Shown here piece by piece: positions 26,601-37,629 of a stretch of DNA of 64,000 nt. A program made the translations under genes and the position numbers. This DNA is from Bosea sp. PAMC 26642 (GTDB lineage: Bacteria > Pseudomonadota > Alphaproteobacteria > Rhizobiales > Beijerinckiaceae): assembly GCF_001562255.1 (NCBI RefSeq), contig NZ_CP014301.1, forward strand, positions 2,914,001 to 2,978,000, read 5' to 3'. Under the pieces are notes generated by a model. The model made no database searches. It was not told where the DNA came from and saw only the letters and a program-made list of their open reading frames with translations. Numbering within the stretch: position 1 is the first letter of the stretch; each line of letters begins with the position of its first letter.

Positions 26601-26762
26601 GCGGTCGTGGGCGTCCAGCCCTTCGGCGGCCACGGCCTCTCCGGCACGGGCCCCAAGGCCGGCGGGCCGAACTACCTGATGCGGTTTGCGACAGAGCAGA
26701 CGGTCACGGTGAACACGGCGGCCGCGGGAGGCAATGCCAGCCTGATCGCGATGGGGGAGTGA
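23664..26762 (+). CDS. putA: Bifunctional proline dehydrogenase / L-glutamate-5-semialdehyde dehydrogenase
   Basis: Oxidises proline to glutamate in two channelled steps, about 1,032 residues. The FAD-dependent proline dehydrogenase barrel occupies roughly residues 130-470 (VKLSALHPRYD, MVRLVKGAYWDTE, FATHNALTV). The aldehyde dehydrogenase part runs from about 540 to the end, with WNFPLAIF, AETGG and the nucleophile Cys823 in GQRCSALR. It lacks the N-terminal ribbon-helix-helix domain of enteric PutA and the extra C-terminal domain, so it is a minimal, non-DNA-binding type, which fits the separate regulator next door. GGAG precedes the chosen ATG; an in-frame ATG exists at 23601. A repeat follows 5 bases after the stop. 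Confidence 0.95.
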   Translation: MAVPATTPAFRPTYAEDDGVIAGRLLAGARREPAAKARIDARATGLIEAIRTRKVGLGGIEELLREYSLSTKEGLALMVLAEALLRVPDAATADRLIEDKLGQGDFAHHESKSDAFLVSASAWALGITARVIQPGETPTGIIGSMAKRLGVPTVRTATRQAMRVMGNHFVLGQTIEEALKRAGSKSGKLFRYSFDMLGEGARTQGDADRYLASYTAAIDAIGRSAGNEPLPNRPGISVKLSALHPRYDATNRERVLAELVPKVVALARQAKQYDLNFTIDAEEADRLELSLDVIAAVMADGTLAGWDGFGLAIQAYQKRASAVIDHIAALAEQYDRRLMVRLVKGAYWDTELKRAQERGLADYPVFTRKAMTDLNYEACAAQLLALRPRIIPQFATHNALTVATVAEMAGDAENYEFQRLHGMGEALYEKLLGDKAGFACRTYAPVGGHQDLLAYLVRRLLENGANSSFVSVSGDPDVPVAELLVPPADIIGNTGAARHRRIPLPADLFGPSRKNSAGVELGHAGSLDALLAEVAAAAEKSFPPAGAIIDGKPAGGQPQPVLSPIDGKTIGTVAPADAALADHAMKAAKAGFPAWNATPARTRAAALRKAADLMEERRGLLLALLQAEAGKTLDDAISEVREAVDFCRYYAAEAEAKFAAAIALPGPTGEDNRLILRGRGAFLCIAPWNFPLAIFAGQIAAALVAGNSVVAKPAPQTPLIAAVAVRLLHEAGVPVSALHLTPGDGALGAALVAHPAVAGVAFTGSTATARAINRALAAKDGPIVPLIAETGGLNAMIVDATALAEQVADDVVMSAFRSAGQRCSALRLLVVQEDVADKMVEMITGAARELTLGDPRAIETHVGPVIDAAAKTRLDSHVAAMARLGRVAWAGEIPALGGTYVAPHVISLKSVGELSQEHFGPILHVVRWKSGQLDKVIEAIEATGYGLTLGVHSRIETTVEEVVKRLSTGNIYVNRNIIGAVVGVQPFGGHGLSGTGPKAGGPNYLMRFATEQTVTVNTAAAGGNASLIAMGE

Positions 26763-26767
26763 GTATC

Positions 26768-26845
26768 GTCATTGCGAACGCAGCGAAGCAATCCAAGGGA
26801 AGCAGGGCCCACGCCCCCTGGATGCTTCGCTGCGCTCGCAATGAC
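26768..26845. repeat. Dispersed inverted-repeat element, type C (copy 8)
   Basis: GTCATTGCGAACGCAGCGAA faces TTCGCTGCGCTCGCAATGAC as a single long hairpin with a few mismatches. It starts 5 bases after the putA stop and ends 10 bases before the rppH start. Confidence 0.92.
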
Positions 26846-26855
26846 GTGTTAGGCG

Positions 26856-27356
26856 ATGAGCATGACTGCTCCGCTCCCCTACCGCCCCAATGTCGGCATC
26901 GTCCTGCTCAACCGGGACGGGCTGGTCTTCGCCGGCCGTTCCCACAGTGCCGGCCCCGAGGTCATCCAGCCCGGCTTCGACTGGCAGATGCCACAAGGGG
27001 GCATTGACGCCGACGAGGAGATCGTCGCCGCCGCGCGGCGTGAACTCGCCGAGGAAACCGGCATCGAGAAGGCCTTCTTCCTCGCCGCGACGCGGGAATG
27101 GTGGGCCTACGACTTCCCGCCCTATGCCGGTCCGCCGCACCGCCTCTGCGCCTTCAGAGGCCAGAGGCAGCGCTGGGTCGCCTTCCGCTTCGACGGCTGC
27201 GACAGCGAGGTCGACATCGGCCGACCCAATGGCGACGAGCCTGCGGAATTCAGCGAATGGGCCTGGCTTCCGCTGGCTGAGATGCCAGGTCGGATCGTGC
27301 CGTTCAAGCGCCCGGTCTATGAACAGGTCGTGGCGGCCTTCGCACGGTTCGCATGA
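26856..27356 (+). CDS. rppH: RNA pyrophosphohydrolase (Nudix)
   Basis: A 166-residue Nudix hydrolase that removes pyrophosphate from 5'-triphosphate RNA and so starts mRNA decay. The Nudix box spans residues 48-70 with Gly48, Glu54, Arg62, Glu63, Glu66, Glu67 and Gly69 in register. The N-terminal YRPNVGIVLLNRDGLVFAGR and the downstream QRQRWVAFRF block are typical of RppH. An alternative ATG lies two codons in. It is convergent with the atp operon, and the two share a stem-loop terminator. Confidence 0.93.
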   Translation: MSMTAPLPYRPNVGIVLLNRDGLVFAGRSHSAGPEVIQPGFDWQMPQGGIDADEEIVAAARRELAEETGIEKAFFLAATREWWAYDFPPYAGPPHRLCAFRGQRQRWVAFRFDGCDSEVDIGRPNGDEPAEFSEWAWLPLAEMPGRIVPFKRPVYEQVVAAFARFA

Positions 27357-27381
27357 AAAAGGCCGCTTGCGCGGCCTTTGA
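27356..27381. terminator. Bidirectional stem-loop terminator between rppH and atpC
   Basis: AAAGGCCGC, loop TTGC, GCGGCCTTT form a perfect 9-bp stem at 27358-27379. On the minus strand it is followed by two further Ts (TTTTT in total), so it best serves the atp operon. On the plus strand the T run is only three. It overlaps the last codon of rppH. Confidence 0.8.
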
Positions 27382-27404
27382 AATTCCGGATCGGGAGAAT
27401 GCGC

Positions 27405-27818
27405 TTACGCCGCCTTGCGGTCCGCGAACACGCCCTTGAACTCGCGCAGCTGCACCAGCACGTCGTGGAGGCGCTTGCGCTCCTCCTCGTCCTGCGCCCC
27501 GACGAGCTTGGTTTCGGCGGTCAGGATTTCGGCGTCGAGCACGACGTTGTCGACGTCCTCGATGAAGCGGCCCTGCTCGGCCAGGATCGTCGTTGAACTC
27601 TGGTTGACCTCGACGAGGCCGCCATTGACGAAGAATTCCTTGCCGTTGCTGCCATCGGTCTGGGCGAAGACGATGCCCGCTTTCAGCGTCGCGACCAGCG
27701 GCGCATGGCCGGCCAGAATGGTCATCTCCCCCTCGATCGAGGGGATGATGACGCTGACGACATCGCCCGAGAACAGGATGCGCTCGGGCGAGACGAGTTC
27801 GAACTTGAAAGTGGCCAT
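27405..27818 (-). CDS. atpC: F1 ATP synthase epsilon subunit
   Basis: A 137-residue epsilon subunit. The N-terminal beta-sandwich begins FKFELVSPERILFSGDVVSVIIPSIEGEMTILAGHAPL, a signature of the family, and the C-terminal helical hairpin (LVGAQDEEERKRLHDVLVQL) follows. Epsilon joins gamma to the c-ring and can inhibit ATP hydrolysis. It is the last gene of atpHAGDC and is separated from atpD by a repeat element. A strong stem-loop terminator follows. Confidence 0.96.
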   Translation of the reverse strand: MATFKFELVSPERILFSGDVVSVIIPSIEGEMTILAGHAPLVATLKAGIVFAQTDGSNGKEFFVNGGLVEVNQSSTTILAEQGRFIEDVDNVVLDAEILTAETKLVGAQDEEERKRLHDVLVQLREFKGVFADRKAA

Positions 27819-27838
27819 CGTCTTTGTCTCCCTCCACC

Positions 27839-27942
27839 GTCATTCCGGGCGGAGCGCAGCGAAGACCCGGAATCCATCGTAAAGCGCGCGGCCTTATGAT
27901 GGATCCCGGATCGGCGCGGCTGCGCCGCTTGTCCGGGATGAC
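27839..27942. repeat. Dispersed inverted-repeat element, type A (copy 9), between atpD and atpC
   Basis: Begins GTCATTCCGGGCGG and ends TGTCCGGGATGAC, with inner CGGAATCCATC facing GATGGATCCCG. It lies 11 bases after the atpD stop and 20 bases before the atpC start, inside the operon. Confidence 0.9.
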
Positions 27943-27953
27943 GGCGTATGTTG

Positions 27954-29432
<1,479 letters not shown>

Positions 29433-29506
29433 TCAAAAACCTCGATGCGCGTTCAGCTTGTCGAAATGGCCTGCGGGCTTGATGCCGCGCCGGCCGTTTA
29501 AGGCGT

Positions 29507-30376
29507 CTAGAGCGCTTCCGCGCCGGAGATGATCTCGATCAGTTCCTTGGTGATCATCGCCTGGCGCGAGCGGTTGTAGAGCTGCGTCTGCTTCTTGATC
29601 ATCTCGCCGGCATTGCGCGTGGCGGAATCCATCGCCGACATGCGCGCGCCCTGCTCGGAGGCTGCGTTCTCCAGGATCGCCCGCAGGACCTGCACCGTGA
29701 GGTTGCGCGGCAGCAGCGTTTCCAGGATTTCGCCTTCGTCGGGCTCGTAATCATAGACCGCGTCGGTCTTGGGCGCTTCCGCCGGAATCTCGGCGGGAAT
29801 GATGCGCTGCGCCGTCGGGATCTGCGAGATCACCGACTTGAACCGCGAGAAGAACAGCGTCGCGACGTCGAACTCGCCGGCGGCGAAACGCGCCAAGATG
29901 TTCTGGGCGATGCCCTCGGCATTGACGAAGCCGACCTGCTTGAAGGCGCGCAGGTCGATCACTTCGAGAATATCCTTCTCGAACTGGCGCTTCAGGATGT
30001 CATAGCCCTTCTTGCCGACGCAGATGATCTTGACCGTCTTGCCTTCGGCCTTCAGCGCATTGGCCTTGTCGCGCGCCAGACGCGCGATCGACGAGTTGAA
30101 CGCGCCGCACAGGCCACGCTCGGCCGTGCAGACCACCAGCAGATGCACCTTGTCGGAACCCGTGCCGGAGATCAGCTTCGGCGCACTGGAACCCGAGACG
30201 CCGCCCGCGAGATTGGCCAGCACGGTCTCCATGCGCTCGGCATAGGGGCGCGCAGCCTCGGCCGCCGCCTGCGCCCGGCGCAGCTTGGCAGCCGCGACCA
30301 TCTGCATGGCCTTGGTGATCTTCTGCGTCGCCTTCACGGAAGCGATGCGGTTTCGTAGGTCCTTAAGGGACGGCAT
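29507..30376 (-). CDS. atpG: F1 ATP synthase gamma subunit
   Basis: A 289-residue central stalk subunit. The N-terminal helix reads [34 protein letters not shown] and the C-terminal helix [45 protein letters not shown], which together form the rotor coiled coil. The [10 protein letters not shown] block is also typical. A type C repeat separates it from atpA upstream. One copy per complex. Confidence 0.96.
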   Translation of the reverse strand: MPSLKDLRNRIASVKATQKITKAMQMVAAAKLRRAQAAAEAARPYAERMETVLANLAGGVSGSSAPKLISGTGSDKVHLLVVCTAERGLCGAFNSSIARLARDKANALKAEGKTVKIICVGKKGYDILKRQFEKDILEVIDLRAFKQVGFVNAEGIAQNILARFAAGEFDVATLFFSRFKSVISQIPTAQRIIPAEIPAEAPKTDAVYDYEPDEGEILETLLPRNLTVQVLRAILENAASEQGARMSAMDSATRNAGEMIKKQTQLYNRSRQAMITKELIEIISGAEAL

Positions 30377-30396
30377 CCGGTCTTGATCCCCTACCC

Positions 30397-30480
30397 GTCA
30401 TTGCGAGGAGCGCAGCGACGAAGCAATCCAGAAGGTCTGCGCAGCGAGGCTGGATTGCTTCGCTGCGCTCAGCTCATGAC
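30397..30480. repeat. Dispersed inverted-repeat element, type C (copy 10), between atpA and atpG
   Basis: GTCATTGCGAGGAGCGCAGC faces GCTGCGCTCAGCTCATGAC, with CAATCCAG / CTGGATTG inner pairing. It begins 2 bases after the atpA stop codon and ends 20 bases before the atpG start. Confidence 0.9.
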
Positions 30481-30482
30481 GA

Positions 30483-32011
<1,529 letters not shown>

Positions 32012-32012
<1 letters not shown>

Positions 32013-32584
32013 CAGCCGACCTCTTTCATGGCAAGACGAATTGAATTGAGTTTGGTTTTCAGCGAGGCATCGACCATGCGGGAGCCCATCTTGACGACGA
32101 GCCCGCCGATCAGCGCCGGATCGACCTTGACGCGCAAATCGACATCCTTGCCGGCGACGCCCTTGAGCGCAGCCTTGATCTCGTCGAGCCGCTTGGGCGT
32201 CGGCGCCTCGGCGACGGTGACTTCGGCGCTGACGATGCCGCGCGCCTCGGCGACGAGGTTCTTGTAGCCCTGGATCATACCCGGCAATGCGAACAGCCGG
32301 CGCTTGCTGGCGACGAGGCCGATGAACTTGCCAGCCCAGCCGCCGATCGCGGCCTTCGCCAGCACGGCGTTGATCGCGGCCGTCTGCTCCTCGGCCGAAA
32401 AGGCGGGGCTTTCGATCAGCCGGCGCAGATCGGCGCTCTCGGCGAGCATGGCGGTGACGGTATCGAGATCGGCCGAGACGGCGTCGATGGCGTTGGCCTC
32501 GCTCGCCAGTTCGAAGAGCGCCGTGGCGTAGCGCCCGGCGACGCCCGAAACCAGTGTCCGATCCTGCGATCCGCCTTCAGCCAC
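32012..32584 (-). CDS. atpH: F1 ATP synthase delta subunit
   Basis: A 190-residue peripheral stalk subunit that ties F1 to the Fo b subunits. [13 protein letters not shown] near the N-terminus and [34 protein letters not shown] at the C-terminus are the family marks. It begins with GTG and is the first gene of the operon. The Fo genes are not in the window, as is usual in alphaproteobacteria. No convincing promoter was identified in the upstream 350 bases. Confidence 0.95.
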
Positions 32585-32934
32585 GCGTCACGTCTCTCGT
32601 TTCAAGGAACCGCACCGGCGACCCTCTTTTCGAGGGCGGAGTGCATCGTCCCGGCGCTGCGATGTATCCCGTAGAGCAAAAGGCGAGCAAGGGCGCCTTT
32701 CGTCCGAAATGTGGCGGTGCACTAGCATGTGGTTTGGGGGTGCGCAACCCGAAGCGGCCATGGGAGGCCCGTCAGTTCAAATCTCTGACTGACCCTCGAA
32801 AGGCAATGTCGGCTGCCATGACGGATCACTCAACCGCAAGATGCGCGTTCTTGAACGCGGCTTGTCTCGATGAACCGTATATGGTACGAATTGGACTATA
32901 TCAGGCTCGACATTCAGCGCCGGACTTTCCACCC
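32585..32934. other. Non-coding stretch between atpH and the toxin gene
   Basis: This 350-base intergenic region must hold the promoter of the atp operon (minus strand) and that of the toxin-antitoxin pair (plus strand). I see no strong -35/-10 pair, no riboswitch and no repeat element. An ATG at 32881, in frame with the toxin, would extend it by 18 residues. Base composition is lower in GC toward the toxin gene. Confidence 0.5.
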
Positions 32935-33273
32935 GTGCACAACGTTCGATTTTATAAAACAGGTTCAGGACGTGAATTGGTTCTGGAGTGGATCAAGTCT
33001 CTCAACCTCTCCGATCGAAAGGTCATCGGTGAAGATCTGCGGATGGTCCAGATCGGTTTTCCCATAGGCCTGCCGCTCTGTGACAATCTGGGCGCCGGGC
33101 TTTGGGAAGTTCGAAGCTCCCTCCCCTCGAAACGCGAGGCGCGGCTGATCTTCTTCCATGCCAGTGCATACAAGGCGCTCGTCGTCGTTCATGGCTTCAT
33201 CAAGAAGACGCAGAAGACCCCTCCTGCCGACATCGATCTCGCACGCAAGCGCATGCGCGAATTTCAGGATTGA
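32935..33273 (+). CDS. RelE/HigB-type toxin (phage Gp49-like family)
   Basis: A toxin of about 112 residues. VRFYKTGSGRELVLEWIKSLNLSDRKVIGEDLRMVQ, GLWEVRSSLPSKREARLIFFH and ALVVVHGFIKKTQKTPPADIDLARKRM fit the RelE/HigB superfamily, whose members cut mRNA on the ribosome. The last block, with basic residues and a final helix, is especially typical. The start is a GTG at the domain boundary; an ATG at 32881 is the alternative. The gene precedes its antitoxin by 14 bases, the order of higBA systems. AT content is higher than in neighbouring genes, hinting at horizontal arrival. Confidence 0.85.
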   Translation: MHNVRFYKTGSGRELVLEWIKSLNLSDRKVIGEDLRMVQIGFPIGLPLCDNLGAGLWEVRSSLPSKREARLIFFHASAYKALVVVHGFIKKTQKTPPADIDLARKRMREFQD

Positions 33274-33287
33274 GAAGGATTGCGATC

Positions 33288-33578
33288 ATGAGCAGCGACA
33301 GACGCTCCGTCGATGAACTCACGACCCTCGACCAATGGCTCGACGAGGAAGGGACCAATCAAGAGGTGACCTTTCGGGCGATCAAGCGCGTCATCGCGCT
33401 CCAGCTCGACATGGAGATGCGCATGAAACGACTGACCAAGACCGAGCTGGCGCGGCGCATGAACACCAGCCGCTCGCAGGTCGAGCGCGTGCTCGATCCC
33501 GAGCGCGACGTCGGCCTCGACACATTGAGCCGCGCGGCGAGGGTTATGGGTCGAACCTTGCGCCTCGAACTGGCCTGA
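33288..33578 (+). CDS. XRE-family antitoxin partner (HigA-like)
   Basis: A 96-residue protein with a helix-turn-helix in its second half (LTKTELARRMNTSRSQVERVLDPERDVGLDTLSRAARVMG), the pattern of HigA-type antitoxins that bind DNA and their toxin. The first half, acidic with TTLDQWLDEEGTNQEVTF, probably contacts the toxin. GAAGGA precedes the ATG, and the toxin gene ends 14 bases upstream, so both are on one transcript. It is convergent with priA, with only 21 bases between the two stop codons. Confidence 0.85.
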   Translation: MSSDRRSVDELTTLDQWLDEEGTNQEVTFRAIKRVIALQLDMEMRMKRLTKTELARRMNTSRSQVERVLDPERDVGLDTLSRAARVMGRTLRLELA

Positions 33579-33599
33579 GCGGCATCATGTCGCTGGCTG

Positions 33600-35786
33600 C
33601 TACAGGAAACTCTGCGGGTCGACATCGATCGCCACGCGCACCGACCCCTTCGGCTTCGGAGCCCGTTTGATCCAGACCCGCAGATAGTCCTGCAGGTTCA
33701 CCTCGCGTGGTGTCTTGACGATCAGTCTCATGCGGTGGCGCCCGCGCAGCACGGCCAGCGGCGCTTCGGCCGGTCCGAGCACATACACGCCCTCCGGCGG
33801 CTCGGCGCAGCGCGCCAGCGCGCGGGCATGGCCCTCGGCCTCGGCCTGCGTATTGGCGGAGACGATCAACGCCGCCAGCCGCCCGAAAGGCGGCAGCCCG
33901 GCGGCTTCCCGGGAGGCCGTCTCGGCCGCATAGAAGCGCTCGGGATCGCCCGAGATCAGCGCCTTCAGCACCGGGTGCGTCGGATCATGCGTCTGCAGCA
34001 GCGCCCGGCCCGGCCGTTCGCCGCGTCCGGCTCGGCCCGTCACCTGCCGCAGCACCTGGAAGGTGCGTTCGGCCGCGCGCGGATCGCCCGAGGTCAGGCC
34101 GAGATCGGCATCGATCACCCCGACCAGCGTCATGCCCGGGAAGTTATGGCCCTTGGCCACGAGCTGCGTGCCGATGACGATGTCGAATTCGCCGTTCGCC
34201 ACTGCCATCAGCTCGGTCTTCAGCCGCTCCGTGCCGCCGGGAAAATCGCTGGACAGCACGATCGAGCGCGCCTGCGGGAACAGCGTCGCCACCTCCTCGG
34301 CCAACCGCTCGACGCCCGGCCCGCAGGCGGTGAGGCTGTCAGCGGCATGGCATTGCGGGCATTCATGCGGGCGGCGCTCGACATGGCCGCAATGATGGCA
34401 GACCAGAGCCCGCCGGAAGCGGTGATCGACCAGCCAGGCCGAGCAATTGGGGCACTGGAAGCGGTGCCCGCAGTCGCGGCACAGCGTCAGCGGCGCATAG
34501 CCGCGCCGGTTCAGGAACAGCAACGACTGCTCGCCGGCCTCCAGATTGTCCTGCACGGCCTTGACCAGCGCACCAGAGAGCCAGCGCCCGCGCTCGGGCT
34601 TGTCGCGGCGCAGATCGACCAGCCCGAGCGTCGGCAAGGTGCGCCCGCCGAAGCGCTCCGGCAGCTTGAGATGGACGTAGCGGCCGCGCTCGGCATTGAC
34701 GCGCGTCTCCAGCGAGGGCGTCGCCGAAGTCAGGATGACAGGCGCATTCTCGATGCGCCCGCGCACCACCGCCATGTCGCGGGCATGGTAGCTGACGCCG
34801 TCCTCCTGCTTGTAGGCGGCCTCGTGCTCCTCATCGACGACGATCAGGCCGAGATCCTTGTAAGGCAGGAACAGCGCCGAGCGCGCTCCGGCCACGACCT
34901 TCGCCTCGCCGCTGGCGATGGCCGCCTGCAGCCGCTCGCGCTTGCGCCCGGTCACCGCCGAATGCCACAGCCCCGGCCTGACGCCGAAGCGCGCCTCGAA
35001 ACGGTCGATGAACTGCGCGGTGAGCGCGATTTCCGGCATCAGGATCAGGCTCTGGCGGCCCTGCCGGATCGCCTGCGCCACCGCCTCGAAATAGACCTCG
35101 GTCTTGCCCGAACCGGTGACGCCTTCGAGCAGGGTGACGCCATAGATCCCCGCCTTGACCGAGGCGACGAGCGCAGCCGCCGCCACCGACTGGTCGTCCG
35201 AGAGCGCCGGCTGCGCATGATCGGGATCGGGAATCGCGGCAATGGCCTCGCGGGACAGCGCCTCGACCGAGAAGGTACCGGCATCGACCAGCGAATCGAT
35301 CACCGCCGTGCCGACGGAGGCCGCCTCGGCCAGCGCCGATTTTCCGATCAGCAGCCCGCCTTCGGCCGCCGCGATCGCCCTTGCGCGGGCCGGCGTCATG
35401 CGCTGTGGCGGCGGCCCGATCAGCCGGACGCCGAGCTTCGGTCGCTCCGGCGTCGCATCGGGCGGGCGGCGCAAAGCCAGCGCCAGCACGGAGCCCTTCG
35501 GCGCCAGCGTATACCACGCCACCCAGTCGACCAGCTTCATCAGCGCGGCGTCGAGCGGCGGCATGTCGAGCTTGCCGACGACTTTCTTGAGGTTGCCGCC
35601 GCGCCCCGAACCCAGGCTCCAGACCACGCCGACGGTCTCGCGAGGCCCGAGCGGCACCTGCACGACATCGCCCCGCGCAAGCGCCATGCCCGGCGGGATG
35701 GCATAGCTGTAGGCCTGGTCGAGCCCGAGCGGGATCAGCACATCGGCCGTGTCGCCGCTCTCCGTCGATGTCTCCGCTTCGCTCAT
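33600..35786 (-). CDS. priA: Primosomal protein N' (replication restart helicase)
   Basis: A 728-residue superfamily 2 helicase that reloads the replisome at stalled forks. After the N-terminal 3'-DNA-binding domain, Walker A is GVTGSGKTEVY and the DEAH-type box reads VVDEEHEAAYKQ. The zinc region holds paired Cys (CRDCGHRFQCPNC, then CHHCGH and CPQCHA), and GTQLVAKGHNFPGMTLVGVIDAD and GRAGRGERPGRAL are helicase motifs V and VI. It is divergent from xerC across about 46 bases. Confidence 0.96.
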   Translation of the reverse strand: MSEAETSTESGDTADVLIPLGLDQAYSYAIPPGMALARGDVVQVPLGPRETVGVVWSLGSGRGGNLKKVVGKLDMPPLDAALMKLVDWVAWYTLAPKGSVLALALRRPPDATPERPKLGVRLIGPPPQRMTPARARAIAAAEGGLLIGKSALAEAASVGTAVIDSLVDAGTFSVEALSREAIAAIPDPDHAQPALSDDQSVAAAALVASVKAGIYGVTLLEGVTGSGKTEVYFEAVAQAIRQGRQSLILMPEIALTAQFIDRFEARFGVRPGLWHSAVTGRKRERLQAAIASGEAKVVAGARSALFLPYKDLGLIVVDEEHEAAYKQEDGVSYHARDMAVVRGRIENAPVILTSATPSLETRVNAERGRYVHLKLPERFGGRTLPTLGLVDLRRDKPERGRWLSGALVKAVQDNLEAGEQSLLFLNRRGYAPLTLCRDCGHRFQCPNCSAWLVDHRFRRALVCHHCGHVERRPHECPQCHAADSLTACGPGVERLAEEVATLFPQARSIVLSSDFPGGTERLKTELMAVANGEFDIVIGTQLVAKGHNFPGMTLVGVIDADLGLTSGDPRAAERTFQVLRQVTGRAGRGERPGRALLQTHDPTHPVLKALISGDPERFYAAETASREAAGLPPFGRLAALIVSANTQAEAEGHARALARCAEPPEGVYVLGPAEAPLAVLRGRHRMRLIVKTPREVNLQDYLRVWIKRAPKPKGSVRVAIDVDPQSFL

Positions 35787-35832
35787 GGCGCGTGTCTAGC
35801 ATCGATTCGGAGCCTGTTAAGGCAGGAGCGTC

Positions 35833-36771
35833 ATGCTCGCGCCCATGACCGACCTCGATGCCCTCCGCCGCGACTGGCTCGCCCATCTCGCTTATGAGCG
35901 CCGGCTCTCGCCAAAAACGCTCGAAGCCTATGGCCGCGATCTCGGCCAGTTCACGGCCTTCCTGGAGGGTCATCTCGACGGCACACCCTCGCTCGCCGAC
36001 ATCGCGGCGCTGAAGCCCTTCGACCTGCGCGCCTTTCTCGGCCAGCGCCGTCGCGAGGGTGTCGGCAACCGCACCCTGATGCGCCAGCTCGCGAGCCTTC
36101 GCTCTTTCGCCCGCTTCGGCGAACGCACCGGCAAGCTGACGGCCGCCGCCTTTGCCGCGACGCGCGGCCCGCGCATCGGCAAATCCCTGCCGCGTCCGCT
36201 CGACGCGCGCGCCGCCAAGGCGGTCACGCAGACCGATATCCGCGCCGGCGAGGAACGCGAGGCCTGGGTCCTGGCTCGCGATGCCGCGGTGCTGGCGCTG
36301 CTCTATGGCTGCGGCCTGCGCATCTCAGAAGCGCTGTCGCTCACCCGTGAACAGGCTCCGACCAGTGCCGGTGATACGCTGACCGTCATCGGCAAGGGCC
36401 AGAAGACGCGCATGGTCCCGGTACTGCCGGCCGTCGTCACGGCGATTGCAGAATACATCGCGCTCTGCCCCTGGCGCCTGCCGCCGGACGGGCCGCTCTT
36501 CCTCGGCGTCAAGGGCGGCCAGCTGTCGCCACGCATCATCCAACTCGCGGTCGAGGGCCTGCGCGGCGCACTCGGCCTGCCCTCATCGGCGACGCCGCAT
36601 TCGCTGCGCCACTCCTTCGCCACGCATCTGCTCGGACGCGGCGGCGATCTTCGCGCCATCCAGGAGCTTCTCGGCCACGCCTCGCTTTCGACAACGCAGA
36701 TCTACACGAAGATCGATTCGGCCCGCCTGATGGCGGCGTACGACGCCGCCCATCCGCGCGCCGGCCGTTGA
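35833..36771 (+). CDS. xerC: Tyrosine recombinase XerC
   Basis: A 312-residue site-specific recombinase that resolves chromosome dimers at dif together with XerD. The N-terminal SAM-like domain begins WLAHLAYERRLSPKTLEAYGRDL. The catalytic set is intact: Arg in CGLRISEAL, Lys in GKGQKTR, HSLRHSFATHLL, LGHASL and the nucleophile Tyr291 in TQIYTKI. AGGAG lies five bases upstream of the ATG. The frame and length match chromosomal XerC and not an integron or phage integrase. No dif-like site was recognised nearby. Confidence 0.94.
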   Translation: MLAPMTDLDALRRDWLAHLAYERRLSPKTLEAYGRDLGQFTAFLEGHLDGTPSLADIAALKPFDLRAFLGQRRREGVGNRTLMRQLASLRSFARFGERTGKLTAAAFAATRGPRIGKSLPRPLDARAAKAVTQTDIRAGEEREAWVLARDAAVLALLYGCGLRISEALSLTREQAPTSAGDTLTVIGKGQKTRMVPVLPAVVTAIAEYIALCPWRLPPDGPLFLGVKGGQLSPRIIQLAVEGLRGALGLPSSATPHSLRHSFATHLLGRGGDLRAIQELLGHASLSTTQIYTKIDSARLMAAYDAAHPRAGR

Positions 36772-36869
36772 GTGCGCCGGACTAGGCGCTGGCTCGATTT
36801 CGCCCCGCTTGATTTCGCCATGCAACAAGGTCATTCCCGCCCTGCGATTTACAGGGGGCGAATCAGATA

Positions 36870-37433
36870 ATGGCTACGGCAGCGACCGACATCACCGAAG
36901 GCGGCAACCAGCGCGTCGGGCTGCTCATCGCCGTGCTCGCGCTGATGCTCGCCTTCTCCGAGATCGGCGGCAAGAACGCTGAGCAGGATGCACTGGCCAA
37001 GAATGTCGAGGCCTCGAATCTCTGGGCCTTCTTCCAGGCCAAGACCATCCGCGGCACCACGTTGCGCACAGCGGCCGAGGCGATGGAGGTCGATCTGGCC
37101 GCAGCGACCGACCCCACCAGCCGCGAGCGCCTGCAGAAGCGCATCGATGGCTGGAAGGCGACGATCGCCCGCTACGAATCCGAGCCCGAGACCAATGAGG
37201 GTCGCAAAGAGCTGATCGTGCGCGCCAAGGCGGCCGAAGCCCAGCGCGACATCTCCAGCGCCCGCGACGACAAATACGATATCGTCTCCGGTCTGTTGCA
37301 GATCGCGATCGTGATCTCCTCGGCCGCGATCATCACGGGCATCGGTCTGCTCGCCTGGACCGGCGGAGTGCTGGGTCTGGCCGCCCTGGCCCTGATGTTC
37401 GTCGCCCAGCTGGCGCCGACGGCCCTGTTCTGA
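36870..37433 (+). CDS. DUF4337 family membrane protein
   Basis: A 187-residue protein with one predicted N-terminal membrane helix (VGLLIAVLALMLAFSEI), a helical soluble middle (about residues 35-140, charged) and two predicted C-terminal helices (VSGLLQIAIVISSAAIITGIGLL and VLGLAALALMFVAQL). The NAEQDALAKNVEASNLWAFFQAKTIR block is the DUF4337 hallmark. Function is unknown. It follows xerC in the same direction after about 100 bases and is probably transcribed alone. Confidence 0.85.
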   Translation: MATAATDITEGGNQRVGLLIAVLALMLAFSEIGGKNAEQDALAKNVEASNLWAFFQAKTIRGTTLRTAAEAMEVDLAAATDPTSRERLQKRIDGWKATIARYESEPETNEGRKELIVRAKAAEAQRDISSARDDKYDIVSGLLQIAIVISSAAIITGIGLLAWTGGVLGLAALALMFVAQLAPTALF

Positions 37434-37498
37434 AGCGTCGGAATCGATAAGGGCTAGCGTCCGACAGGAAGCTTTTGCCTGTGCCATCGAAACACGCC

Positions 37499-37583
37499 GT
37501 CATCCCGGACGCAGCGAAGCGGAAATCCGGGATCCATGCCGGAACCGTTCCGGAATGAATCCCGGGTCAAGCCCGGGGATGAC
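37499..37583. repeat. Dispersed inverted-repeat element, type A variant (copy 11)
   Basis: Begins GTCATCCCGGACGCAGCGAA and ends CCCGGGGATGAC; the left inner arm CCGGGATCC faces GGATTCCCGG-like sequence. It is shorter than the other copies and lies between the convergent DUF4337 and amidase stops, 65 and 46 bases away. Confidence 0.82.
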
Positions 37584-37629
37584 AGCGCATTTTACGGGGC
37601 GAGATATGCCAATTCAGAACGCATGCTGA

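Noticed and set aside
24198-26633. An 811-codon open frame on the minus strand opposite putA
   Set aside because: It is a GC-bias shadow of putA. Its translation is Arg/Asp/Gly-rich with no domain, and putA has every family motif on the other strand. The same holds for long frames opposite atpD, atpA and priA.
32662-32690. atp operon promoter with TTGCTC and ATACAT 17 bases apart on the minus strand
   Set aside because: The -10 matches the consensus at only two positions and a random match is likely.
35833-36771. Phage or integron integrase in place of XerC
   Set aside because: Length, residue pattern and position next to priA fit chromosomal XerC, and there is no attachment site, tRNA or phage gene beside it.
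36838-36860. Hairpin covering a ribosome site before the DUF4337 gene
   Set aside because: Only five contiguous pairs form and a two-base bulge breaks the stem; the G-rich arm is also too far from the ATG.
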